Below, piece by piece: positions 23,813-29,235 of a stretch of DNA of 39,548 bases. The DNA lies in IMG/VR virus record IMGVR_UViG_3300022751_000010, positions 1 through 39,548 of that record, one strand, 5' to 3'. The notes beneath the pieces were generated by a model. It was not told the DNA's origin and made no database searches. It saw only the letters and a program-made list of their open reading frames with translations. Origin of the DNA: a virus. Position numbers and translations under genes: made by a program. Position 1 is the stretch's first letter. Each line of letters begins with the position of its first letter.

Positions 23813-24289
23813 TTATACATCTTCATCTTCTCCTTCTCCAAGGTTAAGTATATTAATACTGCCATTTATATCATGGTTAACCTCTTGTTTGTCCCTCCAT
23901 TTTTGAGGCTGTCTGTTTTTAAGCCAAAATATAATGGCTGTTGTATCAGGTGGGAACGTTTCTTCTACATGTACTATCTCAATCCTTTCATCTGAGCCTA
24001 TACCATTCTCACTCTTCTTAAGCTTAAATGCTTTCTGTGTTGTTGTAGTGAAACCTTTTGCTTTATTATACAATGCATCAGCTATATCAATATCCGCCTG
24101 CTGCTTTCCTTTTTTTATGGACTCAAAAAACTCAGGGTAACTTATCTTCCAATTGTTAACTGTTGTCTCTGTTACATCAAAGAAGTTAGCTATATCAGCA
24201 TCGGTTGCACCTAACAGACAAAGCTTATAGACCTGTTGGTTATAAGCTTCAATGTATTTAGTAGGACGGCCTTCTTTGTTTTCTGACAT
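23813..24289 (-). CDS. terS: Terminase small subunit
   Basis: I start it at 24289 (MSENKEGRPTKY), 4 bp after the 42-aa frame; a Met at 24325 would overlap that frame. The 158-aa product has an N-terminal helix-turn-helix (ATDADIANFFDVTETTVNNW), the oligomerising helices, and a WLKNRQPQKWRDK stretch that is diagnostic of this terminase-small family. It binds the packaging site and loads the large subunit. Confidence 0.88.
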   Translation of the reverse strand: MSENKEGRPTKYIEAYNQQVYKLCLLGATDADIANFFDVTETTVNNWKISYPEFFESIKKGKQQADIDIADALYNKAKGFTTTTQKAFKLKKSENGIGSDERIEIVHVEETFPPDTTAIIFWLKNRQPQKWRDKQEVNHDINGSINILNLGEGEDEDV

Positions 24290-24293
24290 GGCT

Positions 24294-24422
24294 TTAATTA
24301 TGATAGTTACTATTAACCGGCACACTCAATTCTACTTTGTGAGAAATGATATCCGGCAATCCTATGATGTTTACTCCTATCTGGAAGTAAATGGTTAATG
24401 CTATTTTTTTATATCGCTTCAT
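24294..24422 (-). CDS. Small membrane-like protein, 42 aa
   Basis: The frame MKRYKKIALTIYFQIGVNII and 22 further residues starts inside the last codons of the 44-aa gene and stops 4 bp before the terminase small start. A basic N-terminus precedes a hydrophobic stretch (7-21). Together with the 44-aa frame it fills a gap of about 250 bp exactly, which supports translation. No family known. Confidence 0.45.
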   Translation of the reverse strand: MKRYKKIALTIYFQIGVNIIGLPDIISHKVELSVPVNSNYHN

Positions 24423-24543
24423 ATTCGCATTCTATTTCTCTGACATCTCTTATAACTCTGTCTAGCTTAAGCGCTATATACCTGTCGTCTTGAAATTGTT
24501 CTTTGCGATTAGCTAAAGCATTTTTAATTCTTTCGTTTTCCAT
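24409..24543 (-). CDS. Small charged helical protein, 44 aa
   Basis: Starts MENERIKNALANRKEQF; its ATG overlaps the stop of the 141-aa gene (TAATG). It is strongly charged and likely one or two helices, ending EIECEYEAI. The stop/start overlap and fit to the gap support it. It could be a small regulator or terminase partner; unassigned. Confidence 0.55.
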   Translation of the reverse strand: MENERIKNALANRKEQFQDDRYIALKLDRVIRDVREIECEYEAI

Positions 24544-24968
24544 TATACTTTTGCTGTTAGTTCTTCTCCTGTTAAGGCGTGGTAGATGTTTTGTAGTTGA
24601 TGTATGTCTTTTAAAGGGGGTAAATAATTAAGCGATGTTGGTGCTGATATAAAGCATATTCCGCTATGGGTATTATAACATAAACTATATCCATTGCCAA
24701 TACTGATAAAAATCAAATGTCCCGAAACTTCAAACCCAAACTTCAATAACCATTCTTCTGTTAAGGGTATTGGCTCAATAAACTCATCTAATTGATCTCT
24801 GCGATGTCCTTTATTTTCTATGGTAATTACGCCTGTACTTTTTGGAAAGGATTCGTAAGTTTTAAGTAATATTCCTTTAACAACACATGTTTTGCCTTTG
24901 ATATCCTGATGATATGTAGGGTTGTTTAGCATAACATAATTCCCTATACGTAGTTCTTTAGCTTCCAT
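24543..24968 (-). CDS. Conserved phage hypothetical, 141 aa
   Basis: The protein begins MEAKELRIGNYVML and contains a segment with IPLTEEWLLKFGFE, a pattern I have often seen in small Bacteroidota phage and prophage proteins without a known function. The N-terminal half looks like a small beta barrel (LRIGNYVML..GKTCVVKGIL). It overlaps the PD-(D/E)XK-like gene upstream by 11 bp. Confidence 0.7.
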   Translation of the reverse strand: MEAKELRIGNYVMLNNPTYHQDIKGKTCVVKGILLKTYESFPKSTGVITIENKGHRRDQLDEFIEPIPLTEEWLLKFGFEVSGHLIFISIGNGYSLCYNTHSGICFISAPTSLNYLPPLKDIHQLQNIYHALTGEELTAKV

Positions 24969-25524
24969 GTCTTGGTAAATGTTTTACAGTGTTATTAAAT
25001 TTTTCATTCATAGCCTCATCATTGGCCGCTATTGTTTCTCTATGCAATATGGTAAGCCTTTGCGCACCAAAATAGTGATGCCAGTTATTTACCGTTAGCA
25101 TCTTGGTTAACAGTTTTATGATGTCGTGCTTATGTTTGTGTATTAGTTTTGGCTTACGAACGGTTATAAGTTCGCCATCCTGAAAGTAGATTAAGCCCAT
25201 GTAAGGCTTTAATTCGCTTTCAGATATAATAGCCTTGCCGTTTATTACAGGGCATACGTAGGTAAAGTAGTTGGGTGTTTGGCAGCTTTGAGATAATGGG
25301 TATTGCAAAGCCCAATTGTAAAAATGCCACTTTCTTTTTTTAGCATCGGCATTAAAATCGGAGCGGCTTACCTTTACTTCAAGCTCGGATACATAGCCGC
25401 TTTTAGCCACAGAAATAACATCAAGCTCTCCCGGAAAGAAGTAGTTGAAGTTTTCAGCAACATGATTGCCTTTCTTTATTTCTGCCTTGCAGATGGCTTG
25501 TTGTATCTCTTTGGTTAAGCTCAA
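24958..25524 (-). CDS. PD-(D/E)XK nuclease-like protein (MmcB-like), TTG start
   Basis: This 188-aa protein contains an N-terminal helix, then GELDVISVAK, a strand with ELEVKVSRSDF, and DAKKRKW. The Asp in LDV and Glu-x-Lys in ELEVKVS fit the PD-(D/E)XK core, and the arrangement resembles MmcB-type DNA repair nucleases. No in-frame ATG lies near the N-terminus; the start is TTG at 25524, coupled to the stop of a 12-codon mini-frame. It is the first full gene of the late unit. It may process packaging ends or host DNA; that is inference. Confidence 0.72.
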   Translation of the reverse strand: MSLTKEIQQAICKAEIKKGNHVAENFNYFFPGELDVISVAKSGYVSELEVKVSRSDFNADAKKRKWHFYNWALQYPLSQSCQTPNYFTYVCPVINGKAIISESELKPYMGLIYFQDGELITVRKPKLIHKHKHDIIKLLTKMLTVNNWHHYFGAQRLTILHRETIAANDEAMNEKFNNTVKHLPRHGS

Positions 25525-25559
25525 CTATGTAAGCGTTCCCTTGTAGGGTCAAATCTCAT
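25521..25559 (-). CDS. Mini-frame MRFDPTRERLHS, possible leader peptide
   Basis: A 12-codon frame starts at ATG 25559 just after the structured RNA and ends with TGA overlapping the TTG start of the nuclease gene (TTGA). Its first 15 bases (ATGAGATTTGACCCT) recur exactly at 31774-31760, where they open another mini-frame. It could be a leader peptide that delivers ribosomes to the poor TTG start. Confidence 0.4.
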   Translation of the reverse strand: MRFDPTRERLHS

Positions 25560-25565
25560 AAAAGT

Positions 25566-25700
25566 TTGATTGAATACAGTTCCCAATTATCCCGCGCACG
25601 GCTTACCTACGTCCAAACTCACCTTCCTTACAGGAATTCAATAGAGTTATACCGGCTCCTATTTTACAGGCGTTAGGCGAATGCTACTGTATTCAATCAA
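25566..25700 (-). ncRNA. Structured late-leader RNA closed by a perfect 15-bp stem
   Basis: On the minus strand, TTGATTGAATACAGT (25700-25686) pairs perfectly with ACTGTATTCAATCAA (25580-25566). The enclosed 105 bases fold further: CCTAACGCC with GGACGTAGG (8 pairs, two single bulges), AACTC with GAGTT, TTCCT-GTA-AGGAA, and a small CCG/CGG hairpin. It lies in the untranslated leader of the late promoter at 25753-25782, before a 21-kb operon. It is not a TSD-flanked MITE. Possible roles: processive antitermination element (put-like), cis-regulatory leader, or packaging-site structure. No known Rfam class is recognised by eye. Confidence 0.65.
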
Positions 25701-25752
25701 TTATTTTATAGTGCAGCGTTAAAGCAATGAATAACAGGGCACTTTGGAATAG

Positions 25753-25782
25753 CAAATATACGAAATTATCAGCCAAATACAA
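25753..25782 (-). promoter_or_regulatory. Leftward late promoter
   Basis: On the minus strand, TTG (25782-25780) and TATATTTG (25760-25753) are separated by exactly 19 bp, a perfect Bacteroidota housekeeping promoter. Expected start is near 25746, giving a leader of about 220 bases before the nuclease gene. A 5-bp AGTGC/GCACT hairpin lies at the very start of the transcript. The next clear minus-strand terminator is more than 21 kb away. Confidence 0.75.
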
Positions 25783-25785
25783 TAT

Positions 25786-26121
25786 TTATAAGTAATTAAA
25801 CCAGTTCATTCTTATCAAATGCTTAAGGTTTTTTGTGTTAGGGTCTTTAGTGTTTATCCAAAGGTATTTATTTTTATTGAAGTCAACATTGCAGTTTACC
25901 TGCTTACCTACAATAAACCGCCCCGCTTCATAATTCCATTCCCATACATATACTGGCAGTCCAGAATTTTCAACCAAATTAACAACCTCGTCTTTTGTCA
26001 TTTTGGTAGCAGCTGTAACGCCGGGGTCTAAATGTTCGTGTACCATGTAATGAGTAACCTCTTGCAATGATATGAATACAGCAGAAATTAAATAGCCTGT
26101 ATGTGGTTTAGCGTTAATCAT
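25786..26121 (-). CDS. DUF3892-like protein at the early/late boundary
   Basis: I choose the start at 26121 (MINAKPHTGYLISAVFIS), because an earlier Met at 26181 would place an intrinsic terminator inside the frame. The 111-aa product has the small DUF3892 plan: strands, then TKDEVVNLVENSG, then YVWEW, and a C-terminal YLWINTKDP followed by NLKHL. Function of that family is unknown. It lies alone between the end of the early unit and the late promoter, which makes a switching role conceivable. Confidence 0.55.
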   Translation of the reverse strand: MINAKPHTGYLISAVFISLQEVTHYMVHEHLDPGVTAATKMTKDEVVNLVENSGLPVYVWEWNYEAGRFIVGKQVNCNVDFNKNKYLWINTKDPNTKNLKHLIRMNWFNYL

Positions 26122-26136
26122 AAGTAAATATACAAA

Positions 26137-26164
26137 AACCCATGCTACTATCTTCACATGGGTT
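26137..26164 (-). terminator. Intrinsic terminator at end of early unit
   Basis: On the minus strand AACCCATG pairs with CATGGGTT (26164-26157 with 26144-26137) around a 12-base loop and is followed by TTTTTG. It lies after the DUF3850 gene and before the DUF3892-like gene. It would stop early transcription or attenuate the downstream gene. Confidence 0.65.
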
Positions 26165-26168
26165 AAGT

Positions 26169-26226
26169 GGGCGGTTGGCATCCCTGCCTTTAAACGATCG
26201 ACCGCGCTAAAAATAATCTACCGCCT
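26169..26226 (-). promoter_or_regulatory. Structured element upstream of the early terminator
   Basis: GGCGGT (26225-26220 as read on the minus strand) pairs with ACCGCC (26175-26170), enclosing a GGCA/TGCC hairpin and a CGATCG palindrome. It sits between the DUF3850 stop and the terminator. The order structured element, terminator, gene resembles an attenuator, but I see no alternative pairing that proves switching. Confidence 0.4.
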
Positions 26227-26249
26227 CGGGTGTGTTTGGTTATTTCATA

Positions 26250-26489
26250 TTATTCAATTGACATTACACAAAATCCTTTTTCTACTCCAAATACACCGCC
26301 ATGCAGAATATGGGTTACTTCTACATTAAATTGTCTACCAGTATATTCATGTGTTTGAGGGTCGTATTCTTTTAAGAACAACTTATCGCCTACACTAAAA
26401 GGCCTATCCTTTTTTCGCACTTCAAACTTTTTCTCTCTATTCCAAACTAATTGGAAATGCTCTGGCCATGTTTTTAACTCGTGTACCAT
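26250..26489 (-). CDS. DUF3850 (ASCH/PUA-like) protein
   Basis: This 79-aa protein carries the family signature HELKTWPEHF at the N-terminus, FEVRKKDRPFSVGDKLFL in the middle, and EYTGRQFNVEVTHIL followed by GFCVMSI at the end. The ASCH/PUA fold usually binds RNA or modified nucleic acids. Phages often carry it near nucleic-acid modification genes, as here (NdpA-like, C5 methyltransferase). It starts on the stop codon of the NdpA-like gene. Confidence 0.82.
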   Translation of the reverse strand: MVHELKTWPEHFQLVWNREKKFEVRKKDRPFSVGDKLFLKEYDPQTHEYTGRQFNVEVTHILHGGVFGVEKGFCVMSIE

Positions 26490-27550
26490 TACTTCACTTC
26501 TTTATTAAAATACACCAGATAATAATACATTTGTTTTTCTTCGTCCCATCCTTTTTCAAGGTACTTTTCTGCACTCAAAGGGTTGATAATATCCAGTTTA
26601 ATTTGTATATTAGTATCCAAATTGATAACGTTCTTAATCTTTTTTCGGGCATCGTTTACCGCGCTGTTGGAGATAGTAAAGCTGCTTACATCTTCTATAG
26701 AATACTTAGCGCCTTTTTCTTCTTTGTAGTTTTTAAACTCTGGCACCAGGTCGGGATTGTCGATAACGTCTTTTAAGAAAGCTGATTCTTCAAACTCATC
26801 ATTCTTTGCGAAATAGTTTACAGCACGGTTATTAAATAGTACCTCTTCTTTTTTATCTTCCGCAGGGCCTACAACGTCCTTAGCAAAGTCGGTAACTAAT
26901 TTCATATACTTCTTTGTAGTGAAGTGCTCATCATGGGCGGCATCTACGGATAAAAAGTGTTCGAGCCAATAGCGTGCATCATAGCGGTTATTATCAATCG
27001 AAAGTATCTTATAACCTTCTTCTGCTTTATAATTGAATATGATAGCACCCTTGTCTAATTTAGCGAGGTTAATGCCTTGCTGTAGCTTTGGTAATAGGAT
27101 ATTTTCATTCTGCTTGAATTGCAGGAAGTCTGATTTAATCTCGGATTTGAATATCCCGATAGCATCTACTTTCTGACTGTCGATTTCTACATTGGTCATG
27201 TAGACTACATACAACTCCCCTGCTTTGATGTGTGGGTGGTTAGATTGTTCGTATAAGAGGTTAGCTATCTTTTTAGATACGCCGTGCATATCATCCCCGC
27301 CAAATACAAATGCTGTTTGGCATAGCTTGTAAAGCTCATTATATTCCAGATTAACATCATGGGCGAAATTGAAATACTGTTCTTCTTTATCCCTGAATGG
27401 CTTAAAGAAATATTCTTTTAACAGCGGTTTAATCTCATCGCTTAAATTAGTTTCCTGCGTTGCTATAAAAAGCTTTTCGCCTCGGCTTTTGTTTCCTACT
27501 TTATGTATGGAAGCTGTTTGTATTTGAGTGTTGAATAGATTAATGCTCAT
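26489..27550 (-). CDS. NdpA-like 37-kDa nucleoid-associated protein
   Basis: This 353-aa protein fits the nucleoid-associated NdpA/YejK family: N-terminal strands (IQTASIHKVGN), a central part with DKGAIIFNYKAEEGYKILSI and NNRYDARYWLEHFL, and a C-terminal domain rich in Lys/Asp. The bacterial family binds nucleoids; phage and mobile-element copies are common in Bacteroidota, and the role in phage is unclear. It may shape phage DNA or block host nucleoid functions. It lies between a 67-aa gene and the DUF3850 gene. Confidence 0.75.
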   Translation of the reverse strand: MSINLFNTQIQTASIHKVGNKSRGEKLFIATQETNLSDEIKPLLKEYFFKPFRDKEEQYFNFAHDVNLEYNELYKLCQTAFVFGGDDMHGVSKKIANLLYEQSNHPHIKAGELYVVYMTNVEIDSQKVDAIGIFKSEIKSDFLQFKQNENILLPKLQQGINLAKLDKGAIIFNYKAEEGYKILSIDNNRYDARYWLEHFLSVDAAHDEHFTTKKYMKLVTDFAKDVVGPAEDKKEEVLFNNRAVNYFAKNDEFEESAFLKDVIDNPDLVPEFKNYKEEKGAKYSIEDVSSFTISNSAVNDARKKIKNVINLDTNIQIKLDIINPLSAEKYLEKGWDEEKQMYYYLVYFNKEVK

Positions 27551-27552
27551 AA

Positions 27553-27756
27553 TTATCTTTTTAAAAGTTCTACAATTATTTTATTTTCTACATCAGTAGG
27601 TTTATAGCCTTCATACCATTCTTCATAGCTGCCATTTTTAGCTATGTTAAATTGAACGCATATATTTTTGATGTTCTTTCCTGACTTGTAAATGTTCTTT
27701 TTATAAGCAGGGAGCGTTTTAAACGCTGTTGTGTTTTCTATGTCATTGCGATTCAT
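27553..27756 (-). CDS. Small hypothetical protein, 67 aa
   Basis: Starts MNRNDIENTTAFKTLPAYK and overlaps the end of the C5 methyltransferase by 14 bp. It is basic, with two likely helices and a C-terminal VENKIIVELLKR. Its place between methyltransferase and NdpA-like genes suggests an accessory role. Not recognised. Confidence 0.6.
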   Translation of the reverse strand: MNRNDIENTTAFKTLPAYKKNIYKSGKNIKNICVQFNIAKNGSYEEWYEGYKPTDVENKIIVELLKR

Positions 27757-28888
27757 AAGCTTCTATTGCTTTAAATATTTGGTAAACCACTTGCGGTACT
27801 ATGGCATTGCCTCCGGCTTTGATGCTTTCGTTTCTCCATTTTGAAAAGGTAATTCCGTCCAGTCCGGAGGGAATCCCATCATCTCCATTACAAACCGGGG
27901 ATTGAGTTGGGAAGTTTTTCCAGTCTGTGCGTTGATGGTATCGACCAAACTGTTTGACGGCAAACGCCCTTTCGCTCTCAGTGTATCTGGATGCCTTCCG
28001 CCTTTGTATTGGTTGGTTGTTACTGTTGGAATTAATTTGTTTACCACCCATCCTGCAACCGTTTCTTCTAAGTTCCCTTTGTTTCTGTTCGCAAGCTTCT
28101 CGCTGTTCAGGTCCAAGCCGTTTACTTTGTTCGCTCTTGGTGTTGGTAACATTCCTATCACTTGAGTTGCAAGGTTTGACATCTTGGTGCCGTTCGGGTA
28201 TTTCTCCATCCTCTTTGCAAACTTCTCCAGGTCCTGAACTTGTTCCCCTGTCGTGGGCGTTAAAAGAAGTCCTGTCGTTTTCATTACTTGTGCTGTTAAT
28301 CCCAGACTGCTTGTTTTCCCATTCTTGTACTTCCTGCGAGGCGTTCCGTTCGATGTTATTATTATCTCCGTGTCGTCGCTGCACCATCGTTCTGTGACTG
28401 TCGGAGTAAGCAACAAACCATGTTCTATACCTTTCATGTGGAGCGTTGACACTTGCAGCTGGAAGTAGAAACGGGAGTATTTTGTAACCTTCAGCTTCCA
28501 GGTCAGCCTGCACCTCGTTGAATACCAACCCTCCATCCCAGTTAATAATTCCGCGAACGTTCTCTCCCACAACCCAGCGCGGTTGAATCTCGCGAATTGC
28601 TCTAAGCATTTCGGGCCATAGGTGGCGCTCATCTTCTTTACCTTTCCGTTTTCCTGCAACGCTGTATGGCTGGCAGGGGAATCCGCCTGTAACAATATCA
28701 ATTGCTCCCCTGTGAATAGTGAAATCTGTTTTTGTAATGTCATGGTATGATATTGAGTTAGGCCAGTAGTATTTTAAAACACGTTGCCCGAAAGGGTTCC
28801 ATTCGCAATGAGCAACGTTCTCCCATCCCATCCATTGGGCGGCAAGGTCAAAGCCGCCAATCCCTGAGAATAATGATATGTGCTTCAT
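27743..28888 (-). CDS. C5-cytosine DNA methyltransferase
   Basis: This 381-aa protein has the ordered C5 motifs: I LFSGIGGFD (6-14), IV GFPCQPYS with catalytic Cys72, VI ENV (109-111), VIII ERYRT (152-156), and X GNAIVPQ (about 360-366). Residues about 160-320 are unusually polar and low in complexity, and coincide with a long open frame in the +1 register (27799-28743). It would methylate cytosines in phage or host DNA with S-adenosylmethionine, protecting against restriction. No cognate endonuclease gene is seen nearby. It overlaps the 116-aa gene by 4 bp. Confidence 0.93.
   Translation of the reverse strand: MKHISLFSGIGGFDLAAQWMGWENVAHCEWNPFGQRVLKYYWPNSISYHDITKTDFTIHRGAIDIVTGGFPCQPYSVAGKRKGKEDERHLWPEMLRAIREIQPRWVVGENVRGIINWDGGLVFNEVQADLEAEGYKILPFLLPAASVNAPHERYRTWFVAYSDSHRTMVQRRHGDNNNIERNASQEVQEWENKQSGINSTSNENDRTSFNAHDRGTSSGPGEVCKEDGEIPERHQDVKPCNSSDRNVTNTKSEQSKRLGPEQREACEQKQRELRRNGCRMGGKQINSNSNNQPIQRRKASRYTESERAFAVKQFGRYHQRTDWKNFPTQSPVCNGDDGIPSGLDGITFSKWRNESIKAGGNAIVPQVVYQIFKAIEAYESQ
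27799..28743 (-). CDS. Long frame nested in the C5 methyltransferase gene, possible dual coding
   Basis: A 314-aa frame in the +1 register of the methyltransferase stays open for 945 bp. It contains QISLF near its start, GWYSTRCRLTWKLKVTKYSR, repeated (L/I)(L/I)PT segments (LLLTPTVTE, LLLTPTTGE, MLPTPRANK, LIPTVTTN), and a closing LNPRFVMEMMGFPPDWTELP. I recall similar phage proteins ending in an LNPxWVEWLMGFPxGWTDL motif. In the same DNA the main frame reads DGIPSGLDGITF, so both registers look patterned. It may be a genuine second protein, or a conserved shadow of the methyltransferase. Confidence 0.4.
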   Translation of the reverse strand: MTLQKQISLFTGEQLILLQADSPASHTALQENGKVKKMSATYGPKCLEQFARFNRAGLWERTFAELLTGMEGWYSTRCRLTWKLKVTKYSRFYFQLQVSTLHMKGIEHGLLLTPTVTERWCSDDTEIIITSNGTPRRKYKNGKTSSLGLTAQVMKTTGLLLTPTTGEQVQDLEKFAKRMEKYPNGTKMSNLATQVIGMLPTPRANKVNGLDLNSEKLANRNKGNLEETVAGWVVNKLIPTVTTNQYKGGRHPDTLRAKGRLPSNSLVDTINAQTGKTSQLNPRFVMEMMGFPPDWTELPFQNGETKASKPEAMP

Positions 28889-29235
28889 TCAAACAGATTA
28901 ATTTGCTTTTGGTTCTTTGGTTTATCGGATTGGGCTATCCTGTATTCATGGGATATCCACTTTAAAAGTAACCGGCCATGTGCTGCTTTAAGTTTAGCAC
29001 GGGCGGTTCCGCTTTCATAGATCAGTTTGCCAGTCGCTAAGGCGTTAATAGCCGCCCCGTATATGTTTGGTTGCAGGGGCGGTGTATTAACAGCTTCATA
29101 AGCAAGCTTTAAATCTTCACTTGTAAAAGGGTACATCTTAGACTTTACCCATGTTTTGGCAAAGGCAAGTAGTTTTTCGTAGTCAACAGTATTGTTTTTA
29201 CGAACACGCTTTAAGCCATCTTCTTTGGGTGTCAT
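28885..29235 (-). CDS. Hypothetical protein with C-terminal clamp-binding motif, 116 aa
   Basis: Helical, basic protein (starts MTPKEDGLKRVRKNN) with a winged-helix-like middle (FTSEDLKLAYEAVNTPPLQP). It ends NQKQINLFE: QINLF matches the bacterial sliding-clamp-binding pentapeptide QL(S/D)LF, at the exposed C-terminus where such motifs usually lie. The phage's own clamp gene is two genes upstream. It is coupled by 4-bp overlaps to both neighbours (helicase-methylase and C5 methyltransferase), suggesting it works with DNA modification. Confidence 0.6.
   Translation of the reverse strand: MTPKEDGLKRVRKNNTVDYEKLLAFAKTWVKSKMYPFTSEDLKLAYEAVNTPPLQPNIYGAAINALATGKLIYESGTARAKLKAAHGRLLLKWISHEYRIAQSDKPKNQKQINLFE

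Noticed and set aside
23813-24325. Longer terminase small subunit starting at 24325
   Set aside because: It overlaps the 42-aa frame and adds a hydrophobic N-terminus not expected in this family; MSENKEG at 24289 is the better start.
25566-25700. Inverted repeat as a MITE or insertion element
   Set aside because: No flanking target duplication, no transposase, and it lies precisely in a promoter leader with internal helices.
26121-26181. Extended start of the DUF3892-like gene with a membrane-like leader
   Set aside because: The extension runs through a terminator hairpin and T-run; the hydrophobic look comes from that sequence. Not fully excluded.
27902-28397. Rightward frames antisense to the C5 methyltransferase
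   Set aside because: Leucine/serine-rich shadow sequence with no motif, promoter or coupling; explained by the two minus-strand frames.
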